From an uncultured Nitrospirales bacterium (lineage in GTDB: Bacteria > Nitrospirota > Nitrospiria > Nitrospirales > UBA8639), in contig OX638327.1 in NCBI GenBank assembly GCA_951812745.1, positions 992,001-1,056,000 on the forward strand: a stretch of DNA of 64,000 bases. Reading direction: 5' to 3'. Shown here one piece after another: positions 33,443 through 42,093 of this stretch. Both the position numbers and the translations under genes were made by a program. The notes beneath the pieces were generated by a model that worked only from the letters and a program-made list of their open reading frames with translations, did not search any database and was not told the DNA's origin. Position 1 is the stretch's first letter. Every line of letters begins with the position of its first letter.

Positions 33443-33928
33443 CTACTTCTTCTTTTTGCGCCATTTCTTACAGAAGCTTCGCTCGTAGGCCAACACCTTC
33501 CACGCTTCTTCTTCCGTGATGGTCGCCGGAATCATGGACACCATACCGGTCCCCGGGCTGCCGTTCTTGATAATCCAGAACAATTCACCATCTTTCCGTT
33601 TCTTGTGGAATTTGCAATTGGTAAAGTTCCGCGGGCCGGGATTCAGCACTTTTCCGGCCGGACCGGCACCGTCTCCCTTCTTCCCGTGACAATTGACGCA
33701 GGTCCCCTTACCTTCAAAAATCTTCTTGCCTTCGGCGACAATAGCGTCGGAGGCCTTTTTCGTTTTCTTGTACAACGCGGCGGGTGGTTTTGTTTTCTTG
33801 GCCTTCCCGCGCTCAGCCCTGGGAACCCGTGGCTTCAGCGGGTCTTTTTCGGCTCCGGCAAAGGCCAAATCGCCACCGGCGAAGGCAAATGCCGTCAACA
33901 AACTACAAATCGCTAAAAACCGCTTCAT
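33443..33928 (-). CDS. Periplasmic monohaem c-type cytochrome (copy B)
   Basis: A 161-residue exported cytochrome starting MKRFLAICSLL at 33928, with a perfect AAAGGAGGG ribosome site. The signal ends near LAFAGAEK. A CVNCH haem site and the Met-ligand segment GSPGTGMVSMIP are present. The mature protein is very basic, with a Lys-rich spacer (KAKKTKPPAALYKKTKKA) and a tail KKWRKKKK. It is a paralogue of 32865-33365, sharing the extra Cys pair. It may be an electron carrier for a periplasmic or membrane oxidoreductase not encoded here. Confidence 0.88.
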   Translation of the reverse strand: MKRFLAICSLLTAFAFAGGDLAFAGAEKDPLKPRVPRAERGKAKKTKPPAALYKKTKKASDAIVAEGKKIFEGKGTCVNCHGKKGDGAGPAGKVLNPGPRNFTNCKFHKKRKDGELFWIIKNGSPGTGMVSMIPATITEEEAWKVLAYERSFCKKWRKKKK

Positions 33929-34101
33929 GAATCCCTCCTTTGATAATGATTGCATCCTTTGTCTGGAAGGCCGTTTGGATTGAGGGTATAGGCCCTCAGA
34001 GCATCGACGTTTGTATACCCTCATCAAGATCAATATCAAAACCTTCAAACTCGCCGAACATAGCAATGTGATTTTTCCCTGTCAAGAAATCAAAATCGGC
34101 G

Positions 34102-35019
34102 TTACGGTCTTAATTCCAAGTCTCGAACCACAACGCCGGATTCCCCAAAAGGGCCACGCAACTGGCCATTGAGCCTCACCTCGACCCCTCCGGCGTTCCC
34201 GAGCGTCAACAGAAACCGTTCATTGGCCCGCCATTGCACAACCTCACCTGCCTGCAATAAGGCTTCCGCGGGTTCATTTTCATCGGAACGAACCACGATC
34301 CAGGTCATTTCCAGGGTCCGTATTTCTAGAACCAACGGGTCGTCTTCCGATCTCGTCGTGGGAGAGGAAATTGGCGTGGAGTCCGGAGGTAACAAGAACG
34401 ACGTGGACGCCGCGTCACCTACCGGCGATTCGGCAGGAATCGCGGCAACGTCCGTCTCTGAGGCTGATCCCGTATTTGTAGCTCCTGAATCGTCAACTTG
34501 CCCTTCGATCCCAGCAGGCGGGCGGTCCGCGGCGATTTCGTTTACGTTACCGGGTTGTTCCGGTTTCGATAACACCGCGTCGCGCGGTTTTACAACCTGT
34601 TGCAAAAAACGGGAAAATATGGATGTTGAAGGGGATTGTTGTTGGATCAGCACCATCCCTCCCAGCAGGACGAGTCCTCCAACGAGCAAGATCACCATGA
34701 CTCGGCTGGTTTTCTCTTTATGCTCATCTTCCTTCAGGAGAAAAAGTTTCCGCAGCCTCTCGCCTTCCTTTTTGTTTTGGTAGAATGACGCGGAACATTC
34801 CGCAAACATTCGCAGACATTCTTCTTCGTCGAGATCGAGCGATCGGGCGTAGGCTCGGACAAAGCCTTTGGTGAAAACCCGTTCAGGCAATTGCGCAAAT
34901 GAGTCCTCTTCCAGGGCTTTCAAATGCACCTTCTGGATTCGAGTCCTTGCGGTCATCTGCTCAAGAGTCAACCCTTGAGACTCACGGACGGTTCGGAATT
35001 TGTGGCCTAACGAATCCAT
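34102..35019 (-). CDS. RodZ-like helix-turn-helix membrane protein
   Basis: A 305-residue protein with an N-terminal HTH_25 domain (GHKFRTVRESQGLTLEQM, residues 5-90), one membrane helix (VMVILLVGGLVLLGGMVLI, about 108-126), a Pro/Ser/Asp-rich periplasmic spacer and a C-terminal DUF4115 domain (about 228-305: EMTWIVVRSDEN, VEVRLNGQLRGPFG). This matches RodZ, which links MreB filaments to the cell-wall elongation machinery. The gene lies downstream of the tol-mutL-miaA-mtnP-pfkB series, after 134 bases. No mre genes are in the window. Confidence 0.85.
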   Translation of the reverse strand: MDSLGHKFRTVRESQGLTLEQMTARTRIQKVHLKALEEDSFAQLPERVFTKGFVRAYARSLDLDEEECLRMFAECSASFYQNKKEGERLRKLFLLKEDEHKEKTSRVMVILLVGGLVLLGGMVLIQQQSPSTSIFSRFLQQVVKPRDAVLSKPEQPGNVNEIAADRPPAGIEGQVDDSGATNTGSASETDVAAIPAESPVGDAASTSFLLPPDSTPISSPTTRSEDDPLVLEIRTLEMTWIVVRSDENEPAEALLQAGEVVQWRANERFLLTLGNAGGVEVRLNGQLRGPFGESGVVVRDLELRP

Positions 35020-35153
35020 ATGCTCCGACGTTGAACGTGATCCAACAACCTCAAGAGAATATCCTTATGGGCAAACCAAAATGTTCCTCCGTTCTTCTTG
35101 CTCCAAAAAGAAGAACGAGATGGAAACGGCTGGGCGTGAGGAACGTTGAGTGC

Positions 35154-36068
35154 TCACGAAAGATCCTCGAAATGGGTGAGCCGTTTGAAATCGCGGAAAC
35201 GAGATTCAATGTCCTGACGTTCCAGTTGCCGCAGGCGGTCGAGACTAAAGCCCTCCACGGTAAATGACGCCATGACGCTTCCGAAAATTATCGCCCGCCT
35301 CAAGCCTTCGCCTGAAAAATCTTCCGTTGACGACAGATGCCCCATAAAACCGCCGGCGAACGTATCGCCGGCACCGGTCGGATCCTTCACGCTTTCCAAC
35401 GGAAACGCCGGCGCACCAAAGACACTTTTTTCATGGAACATCAAGACGCCATACTCTCCTCGTTTAACGATGAAATATTTGGGGCCACGGGCCAGCACGT
35501 CTTTCGCGACTTTGACCAGGCTGAAATCCTGGCCGAGTTCACGAGCTTCTCCGTCATTGATGACGAGCACGTCGATCTTTTCCAATACCTTCCATAGGGC
35601 TTCCCGTTTACCATGAATCCAAAAATTCATGGTATCACAGGCGACGATTCGAGGCCGTTCGACTTGATTCAGCACGTCCATTTGCAGCTCGGGGTCGATG
35701 TTCCCCAAGAACAACATGTCGGGGGTCCGATAGTGGTCCGGGATTTTCGGGCGGAACGATTCCAGGACGTTGAGTTGGGTATCAAGCGTGTGGGCCTCAT
35801 TGAGTTGATACGTATATTCCCCTTGCCAGCGAAAGGTTTTTCCACTGCGGCGTTCCAGGCCTGACACATCGATCCCGCGACTTTTCAAAAAGGCGACGTG
35901 TTCATCCGGAAAATCTTCCCCAACGACCGCGATCAAATCGACGCCGGTAAAAAAACTGGCAGCCGTGGAAAAATACGTGGCCGACCCGCCCAACACTTCC
36001 GTCGCTTCCCCGAAAGGAGTGCGAACCGTATCAAACGCCACGGAGCCCACTACCAACAATCTACCCAT
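35154..36068 (-). CDS. PfkB-family carbohydrate/nucleoside kinase
   Basis: A 304-residue ribokinase-fold enzyme with the glycine signature near the start (GGSATYFSTAASF), VINDGEARELG, and the ATP/anion-hole motif DPTGAGDTFAGGFMG with the catalytic Asp. GGGAGTAG precedes the ATG, only one base after the mtnP stop, so the two are tightly coupled. Context with methylthioadenosine phosphorylase suggests a role in handling released ribose or nucleoside (adenosine or 5-methylthioribose-type), but the family does not fix the substrate. Confidence 0.88.
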   Translation of the reverse strand: MGRLLVVGSVAFDTVRTPFGEATEVLGGSATYFSTAASFFTGVDLIAVVGEDFPDEHVAFLKSRGIDVSGLERRSGKTFRWQGEYTYQLNEAHTLDTQLNVLESFRPKIPDHYRTPDMLFLGNIDPELQMDVLNQVERPRIVACDTMNFWIHGKREALWKVLEKIDVLVINDGEARELGQDFSLVKVAKDVLARGPKYFIVKRGEYGVLMFHEKSVFGAPAFPLESVKDPTGAGDTFAGGFMGHLSSTEDFSGEGLRRAIIFGSVMASFTVEGFSLDRLRQLERQDIESRFRDFKRLTHFEDLS

Positions 36069-36069
36069 C

Positions 36070-36957
36070 TCATCTACTCCCTTTCGATGTTTTAACTTGT
36101 TTCAAAAAGAGGCCGTAGCGTTGCTTCACGGAGGCCGTCATGGCTTTCGGTGCAGTCACGACGGTTTGTCGAAACGCCGTCGCGCATGGACAAGCTCTTG
36201 GACCATCGGTCCGTTGAATGGCGTCCCGGAGCAGAGTTTTGGCCTGGGCCACGTTCGCGTGCATCACGCTCAAAATCGCTTCGACGGTGACGGGCTCTTC
36301 ACTCTGGTGCCAGCAATCGTAATCCGTCACCAAGGCCAACGTCGCATAACAGATTTCTGCCTCCCTGGCGAGCTTGGCTTCCGTCGCATTGGTCATCCCG
36401 ATGATATCCACGCCCCATTGCCGATACAGCAATGATTCCGCCTTGGTTGAAAATTGCGGCCCTTCGATACAGAGATACGTGCCACCCACGTGGAACGTGA
36501 CCTCCGCCGACCTGGCCGCCTCGCCCAGTTGATCCACCAAGGCCTGACAAACGGGATCGGCAAACGTCACGTGCGCCACGAGTCCGTGATCGAAGAATGT
36601 GCTCATTCGCTTGGTCGTCCGATCGATAAATTGGTCGGGAAGGACCATGTGCCCGGGATGGATGCGTTCTTTCATGCTCCCTACCGCGCTGACGGAAAAA
36701 ATCCGCGTCACGCCGAGTGATTTGAGGGCGTAGACGTTGGCCCGGTAATTGATCATGGAAGGGCTGATGCGATGCCCCCGTCCATGCCGCGAGAGGAACG
36801 CGACGCGCCTACCGGACAAGGTTCCAAGCACCACGGCGTCCGAAGGTCGGCCGAAGGGGGTGGACACGCGCGTCTCTCGAACGTGTTCCAAGCCTTCCAT
36901 TTCGTACAACCCGCTGCCTCCAATGACGGCAATATCGGCACGTGGTTTCGCTGGCAC
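36070..36957 (-). CDS. mtnP: S-methyl-5'-thioadenosine phosphorylase
   Basis: This enzyme cleaves methylthioadenosine, the by-product of polyamine and related synthesis, to adenine and methylthioribose-1-phosphate for methionine and adenine salvage. The 295-residue protein shows the family's IGGSGLY phosphate loop, LSRHGRGHRISPS, INYRANVYALK, CIEGPQFST and GMTNATEAKLAREAEICYA. A GTG start at 36957 has AAAAGGA upstream. It follows miaA by 18 bases and precedes pfkB by one base. Confidence 0.94.
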   Translation of the reverse strand: MPAKPRADIAVIGGSGLYEMEGLEHVRETRVSTPFGRPSDAVVLGTLSGRRVAFLSRHGRGHRISPSMINYRANVYALKSLGVTRIFSVSAVGSMKERIHPGHMVLPDQFIDRTTKRMSTFFDHGLVAHVTFADPVCQALVDQLGEAARSAEVTFHVGGTYLCIEGPQFSTKAESLLYRQWGVDIIGMTNATEAKLAREAEICYATLALVTDYDCWHQSEEPVTVEAILSVMHANVAQAKTLLRDAIQRTDGPRACPCATAFRQTVVTAPKAMTASVKQRYGLFLKQVKTSKGSR

Positions 36958-36975
36958 GGGATTCTTCCTTTTCGA

Positions 36976-37992
36976 TTATCCCCGCAGGGTGTTCACAAAT
37001 CGTTCAATGAGTGCGACGACGCGTTGAGAAACCGATCGAACGGACTCCTCCGGTTGCACCTCGACCCACGTCAAACCCGGTTCCTTCCTGAACCACGTCA
37101 TTTGCCGTTTCGCGAAATGACGCGTATCCCGCTTCAATCGCCTCACCGCTTCGTCGAATGAATACTCGCCTTCCAGATATCCTGCCATCTGACGATAGCC
37201 CAAACTTTTCATCGAGACAAGATCTCTGGAGTATCCCTTCGTCAACAGAGTCCGGGTTTCGTCGATCAATCCCTTTGCCAACTCCACGTCGACTCGCTGA
37301 TCAATCCGTTGATGAAGAACGGCCCGCTCCATGGTCAATCCCAACACCAGGGCCCGGAACGGGGTTGCCCGTTCGCGATGTGCTTCGTGGGCCTTCGAAA
37401 GAGGCACGCCGGTTTGCCGATACACTTCGAGGGCCCGGAGCACTTTCACGGTATCACGAGGATGCAGGCGACTTGCGGTTACCGGATCCACGCGACCCAA
37501 CTCCTGATACATCGATTCCCCTCCCCTGGCACGCACTTCTTCTTCGAGTTTCCGGCGAAGGGTGCGGTCGCTGGGCGGACCGGTCCACAGCCCGTTCAAC
37601 AACGCCCGAACGTAGAGCCCCGTCCCGCCAACCACCAAAGGGAGCAGGCCTTTTTCGTACAAACGGGAGATTTCTCGAAGGGCCTGCCGCCTGAACTCGC
37701 CGGCATTAAACGGTTCATCAGGCTCCACCAGGTCAATCAACCGGTGGGGGACGCGTCGCCGGTCTTCTTCCGAGGGGGTATCCGTCCCAATATTCATGCC
37801 TCGATAGACCTGGGTCGAATCCGCGGTCAAGATCTCCGTCCCCAGGGCCTGGGCCACTTCAATGGCAATGCGACTCTTGCCGATTGCCGTAGGACCTACC
37901 AGGACGACGAGGGGCTGCAACACGGGGGAAGCCTCCACGAAGGCACGGGTCCCGTGGTTCGAAGACGGGCGATGCTCGGGGGAGGAATTCAT
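36976..37992 (-). CDS. miaA: tRNA dimethylallyltransferase MiaA
   Basis: MiaA adds an isopentenyl group to A37 of tRNAs reading UNN codons. The 338-residue protein has the P-loop GPTAIGKS, DSTQVYRGMNIGTD, and GGTGLYVRALLNG, followed by the DSD-free C-terminal domain with YRQMAGYLEGEYS and RHFAKRQMTWFRKE. Its ATG overlaps the mutL stop by four bases (ATGA), a mutL-miaA order also known in enterics. Confidence 0.97.
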   Translation of the reverse strand: MNSSPEHRPSSNHGTRAFVEASPVLQPLVVLVGPTAIGKSRIAIEVAQALGTEILTADSTQVYRGMNIGTDTPSEEDRRRVPHRLIDLVEPDEPFNAGEFRRQALREISRLYEKGLLPLVVGGTGLYVRALLNGLWTGPPSDRTLRRKLEEEVRARGGESMYQELGRVDPVTASRLHPRDTVKVLRALEVYRQTGVPLSKAHEAHRERATPFRALVLGLTMERAVLHQRIDQRVDVELAKGLIDETRTLLTKGYSRDLVSMKSLGYRQMAGYLEGEYSFDEAVRRLKRDTRHFAKRQMTWFRKEPGLTWVEVQPEESVRSVSQRVVALIERFVNTLRG

Positions 37993-39776
37993 AGACGCCG
38001 AAAGATTCGATGCAGTTCTTCACTACCGAAGCGTAAGGAGATCCTTCGGCCATGGGGGCAGGTCATGGGGCTCCCTTCACGAAACCAATCGAGCACCACG
38101 CGTTTCATTTCCGGCTCTTCCATCCGGCGGCCGGCCTGGACCGCGCCTTTGCAGGCCACCGACGCGAGGACGGACCGAATACGTTTGTCGAGCGAGTCGA
38201 CGGAGTTCCATTCCGACAGGTCCTCCAAGATGTCTTCGAGTAAGGCGCCATAGTCCATTTGCCCGACAAGCGCCGGCACCGATCGAATGACGAAAGAGGC
38301 TGGGCCAAAGCACTCCAAGTCGAGGCCCACTTTGGCCAACTCCGGCAAGATCTCCGCCAACGGCGTCGCCGCCGCGACCGGAACGTCCACCGGTTCGGGA
38401 ATCAAGAGCGGCTGGGTCTGGATGTAGCGGTTCTCCCACCCTCTCCATAACCCTTCAAAGAGCACGCGCTCGTGAATCGTATGCTGGTCCAGCACGTGTA
38501 ATGCATCGCCAATGCGCGCAACGATATAGGTGGCATGGATTTGCCCGAGAATCTGAACCTCAGGCTCGAGCGGATAGAGGATCGGCGTTTCTTTGACCTG
38601 GCCCGCTTCGCTTCCTTGCCCTCTCCCGGAACCCGTTTGCATGTCGCTGGCACCGGAGAAGGCCGACCGTTTGACAAACGGCTCATCCATTCTCATCTGC
38701 CCGGGCTTCTCTGTCTCGACGGCATCCGGCGCCCGTTCTTCAAGGCCCGGCGAAAGGATCGACGCCGGCCCCACCACGTTTTTTTGCAGTGGACCACGAA
38801 CCGCGGCCTTGATCGCTCGATGGATCAGGTCGGGACTGCGAAATTTCACTTCCCGTTTTGAGGGATGCACGTTGACGTCCACCTCATGGGGATCGACCTC
38901 CACCATCAGCGCAAACGTCGGATGCCGACCTTTCGGCAAAAAGGAGCCATACGATTCATACACGGCGTGCGCAATCGTCGTGTTTTTGACGGAGCGCCGG
39001 TTCACAAAAATTTCCTGCGGAGTTCGACCGGTTTTCGCATGATTCGGATTGACGATCATCCCTCGCACGTGCACCTCGGTCCGCTCATCCTGAATGGACA
39101 GCATCATAGCCATGATTCTCGGGCCATACACCTGAAGCAGTCGATCCTCCAACGCGGCAACCTTGGGATAGTCGAACACCACGTGGTCATTGTGCGTCAA
39201 GCGCAATTGCGTGTGAAGATTCGCCAAAGCGGTTTGCTGGATAACGTGTGTAATATGGGAAAATTCCGTGGCCGTGGTCTTCAAAAATTTCCGTCGGCCC
39301 GGGGTATTGAAAAACAACTCTTCGACCTCGATTCGTGTCCCCGGTGCGGCGCCGCGCTCTTCAACCGATTGGACGGTGCCTCCCTCAATCACCACGGCGG
39401 TCCCAGCAAGAGCACGTTGCCGGGCCGTGAGCATCCGAAAACGTGAAACCGCGGCAATGCTGGGCAAGGCCTCTCCGCGAAACCCATAGGTCGCAATGCC
39501 CGAAAGATCACGTTGATGACGGATTTTGCTGGTGGCAAATCGTTGGCAGGCCAACGGGGCGTCGGCTGGACTCATCCCTTCGCCGTCATCGATCACCCGG
39601 ATCAGGGTCTTCCCGCCGTTGACCACGTCGATGGAGATCATCGTACTTCCGGCATCCACGCTGTTATCAAGCAATTCTTTCACGACTGACGCCGGACGTT
39701 CCACGATCTCTCCGGCGGCGATGTGAGAAGCCACAGACTCCGGGAGGACTCTGATTCTGGATTCAACAGACTCCAT
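37989..39776 (-). CDS. mutL: DNA mismatch repair protein MutL (endonuclease type)
   Basis: A 595-residue MutL. The GHKL ATPase domain is at the N-terminus (IAAGEIVERPASVVKELLDN, DDGEGM, GFRGEALPSI). The C-terminal domain carries an endonuclease signature DQHTIHERVLFE, which fits DQHA(x)2E(x)4E with Thr for Ala, plus ACKGAVQAG and CPHGRR zinc-binding segments. It is therefore of the nicking type expected in bacteria without MutH. It lies 53 bases after the coiled-coil lipoprotein gene and is coupled to miaA. Confidence 0.96.
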   Translation of the reverse strand: MESVESRIRVLPESVASHIAAGEIVERPASVVKELLDNSVDAGSTMISIDVVNGGKTLIRVIDDGEGMSPADAPLACQRFATSKIRHQRDLSGIATYGFRGEALPSIAAVSRFRMLTARQRALAGTAVVIEGGTVQSVEERGAAPGTRIEVEELFFNTPGRRKFLKTTATEFSHITHVIQQTALANLHTQLRLTHNDHVVFDYPKVAALEDRLLQVYGPRIMAMMLSIQDERTEVHVRGMIVNPNHAKTGRTPQEIFVNRRSVKNTTIAHAVYESYGSFLPKGRHPTFALMVEVDPHEVDVNVHPSKREVKFRSPDLIHRAIKAAVRGPLQKNVVGPASILSPGLEERAPDAVETEKPGQMRMDEPFVKRSAFSGASDMQTGSGRGQGSEAGQVKETPILYPLEPEVQILGQIHATYIVARIGDALHVLDQHTIHERVLFEGLWRGWENRYIQTQPLLIPEPVDVPVAAATPLAEILPELAKVGLDLECFGPASFVIRSVPALVGQMDYGALLEDILEDLSEWNSVDSLDKRIRSVLASVACKGAVQAGRRMEEPEMKRVVLDWFREGSPMTCPHGRRISLRFGSEELHRIFRRL

Positions 39777-39829
39777 GCGAAACGCTTTACGACGGAATCC
39801 TCGTGCTTCGTCGATGGATGCTTCTCGGG

Positions 39830-41956
39830 CTAACGGGACTTCTCGGAGCGAGTCGGTTTCCTGAGCTTCTTGAGGGCCTTCTCCACCTCGATGATTTGGG
39901 ATTCGTGGGCATCCACCTTGGAGCCCAGCTTTTCACCCATGGCCCTGATCACGTCTTTCAACTGCGCGACGGACTTGGTCAATGCATTCAGTTGCGTGAC
40001 GTTGGCCTTTAAGCCCTGCTCAAGATTTGTGACGTTGGAAGACGCCGCCGTCGATTTCGACACCTGCTGCGCCTGGTCCTGGAGCCGGACGGCCTGCTCG
40101 TTCAATCTGGTGGATACCATGTTCTTGAATTGCTCGAACGATTGACCGATCGCCTGCACGCTTGCCGTCACCTCCTTGAGCGAGTGCTTGCGGGCCTTGT
40201 CCGCCTGGATGAGTTGGGCTTCGTGGGCATCCACCTTGGAGCCCAGCTTGTCACCCATGGCCTTGAGCACCTCTTTCAACTGCGCGACGGATTTGGTCAA
40301 TGCATTCAGTTGCGTGACGTTGGCCTTTAGGCCCTGCTGAAGATTTGGGACGTTAGAGGACGCCGCCGTCGATTTTGACACTTGCTGCGCCTGCGCCTGA
40401 AGCCGGTTGGCCTGCTCGTTCAGCTTGGTGGACACCCGGTTCTTGAATTGCTCAAACGATTTCCCGATCGACTGCACGCTCGCCGTCACCTCGTTGAGAT
40501 GGGTTGAGATGGCTTGGGTGTTCGATGCCTGCTTGGCGGCTCCGGCTGATTGCTCTTTCTCCAATCGCTCCATTCTTTCCGTCAACCGCCCCAGCTGACT
40601 CATGTGCTGATCAGTGCGGTTGCCCAACATGCCGGCCATGGAATCCAGCACTTCTCGCATGCCTGCCACCGCTTCACTCAGTTCTTGAACGTGTTTGGCT
40701 TGAGCGTCCAATTGCGTTCGAGCTTGCGTAACGGTCTCGGCGCTCGTCTGTTCGACGCGTTGGAGACCGGATTTGACCTTTATGAACTCCTGAGCGATTC
40801 GATTCTTTTCCTGATCAAACGCTTTGGCGATCGATCCCAAACTTGGTCGAATGTCCTTGTCCAAATACCCGTGAAGACCTTTCATGTCGGCGTCCAACTT
40901 TTTCGCCAACGCCGCATACTGACCTTGTAATTGCTCAATCCGTTTTACCGTTTCTTCCAGGCCTTTCCCTTGGCTGTCCAGCTTAGTGCCGAGTTGGGTC
41001 CCGGTCGTCCCCAACACGTCACGGAGTTGGGACAAGGACAGGGTGACCTCCTCCAGGTTTTTGCCGTGCAGGGTATCGGTCTGTCGTAGTCCCGCAAGTT
41101 CAGTACCCAGTTTAGCGTTAAACTCGGACAAGCGTGTTGCCTGGGCGTCAATGTCGGCCTTCAAGTTCCGATTGCCTTCATTCAGGGCGGCATTGATGGA
41201 TTCGATTGCCGTTTTGACCTCGGTTTCCAAATAGGTTTTCAACGCCAGCGTATCAGAATCGAGCTTCGCTCCAAAGGCTTTCTGGCGCTTGTCGAAGTCT
41301 TGTCGTATGTTCGTTTCGGCACTCGTTGCCCGCTTCCCTTCCTCGTTCAATCGTTTCTCAGCCTCGGTCAAGGCTTCCTTAAACTGAACCAATGAACCTT
41401 GAAACGCGGCAAACTGATCACTCACCCTTTGGCCCTGCTGCCCCAGAGCCTTCTCAAGGTTTTTGTGTAAGGCGTCGATCTGGTTGGACAATTCGGCCTC
41501 ACGTTGTTCCCGAAGTTCTTTCAGGGCATTGAACTCCCGGCCCTGCCGCTGCAGTGCCTTCTCAAGGTTCTTGTGGACCTGATGCAATTGTGTCTCCAAA
41601 TCACCGACAACCTTTGGCAAGTTTTCATCTCGCAGATTCCGTAACTCACTGTTTAATTGCGCACGGGCCTTCACAATCTCCTCGTTTAACTCGGCTTTTT
41701 GTTGCTCCAAGGCGGTTCGGGCATCTGCGATGTCTTGATTGGCCTGCTTGAGAACTTTGGTCAAGGCTTTTTTCTCCTGATTCAATTTGCTGATTTTGTC
41801 AGCTAAGCCTTTTTCCATTTTTACCAGGTCTGACTGCTGGGCACAGGCGGTCAGGCTGAAGACCAAACAGATCAGGCACAACCCTACTTTCAGGGCACGA
41901 CCGGTTTTTCGTGTTGAGCCTTTTGCGAGCAAGAAAGAAGCGCGATCAATCCACAT
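39830..41956 (-). CDS. Long coiled-coil outer-membrane lipoprotein in the tol operon
   Basis: A 708-residue lipoprotein with lipobox LTAC (Cys 38) and Ala at the next position, which favours outer-membrane sorting. Apart from the signal it is almost wholly helical heptad sequence. Near the C-terminus two repeats of about 100 residues (roughly 500-600 and 605-705) share EVTASVQ, QQVSKSTAASSNV, LKANVTQLNALTKSVAQLK and GSKVDAHE; the DNA is duplicated too (about 39880-40190 and 40190-40500). Shorter earlier repeats (LHxVHKNLEKALxxQG) exist. GGGAGTG precedes the ATG. It stands 138 bases after tolB, where pal is usually found, but has no OmpA-like peptidoglycan-binding domain. It could be a periplasm-spanning tether. 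Confidence 0.85.
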   Translation of the reverse strand: MWIDRASFLLAKGSTRKTGRALKVGLCLICLVFSLTACAQQSDLVKMEKGLADKISKLNQEKKALTKVLKQANQDIADARTALEQQKAELNEEIVKARAQLNSELRNLRDENLPKVVGDLETQLHQVHKNLEKALQRQGREFNALKELREQREAELSNQIDALHKNLEKALGQQGQRVSDQFAAFQGSLVQFKEALTEAEKRLNEEGKRATSAETNIRQDFDKRQKAFGAKLDSDTLALKTYLETEVKTAIESINAALNEGNRNLKADIDAQATRLSEFNAKLGTELAGLRQTDTLHGKNLEEVTLSLSQLRDVLGTTGTQLGTKLDSQGKGLEETVKRIEQLQGQYAALAKKLDADMKGLHGYLDKDIRPSLGSIAKAFDQEKNRIAQEFIKVKSGLQRVEQTSAETVTQARTQLDAQAKHVQELSEAVAGMREVLDSMAGMLGNRTDQHMSQLGRLTERMERLEKEQSAGAAKQASNTQAISTHLNEVTASVQSIGKSFEQFKNRVSTKLNEQANRLQAQAQQVSKSTAASSNVPNLQQGLKANVTQLNALTKSVAQLKEVLKAMGDKLGSKVDAHEAQLIQADKARKHSLKEVTASVQAIGQSFEQFKNMVSTRLNEQAVRLQDQAQQVSKSTAASSNVTNLEQGLKANVTQLNALTKSVAQLKDVIRAMGEKLGSKVDAHESQIIEVEKALKKLRKPTRSEKSR

Positions 41957-42093
41957 GGTTTTTCACTCCCTTACGATTTCTGCTTGCCTGGTCTTCCATT
42001 CTCCTGCGTCCGGGAAGGCGACTCGTTCGCCGCCCTTCGATCATTGGCGCATTGATGTTCTACCGATGGCCGGGTTCTCCCGGCGGGGAAGCA

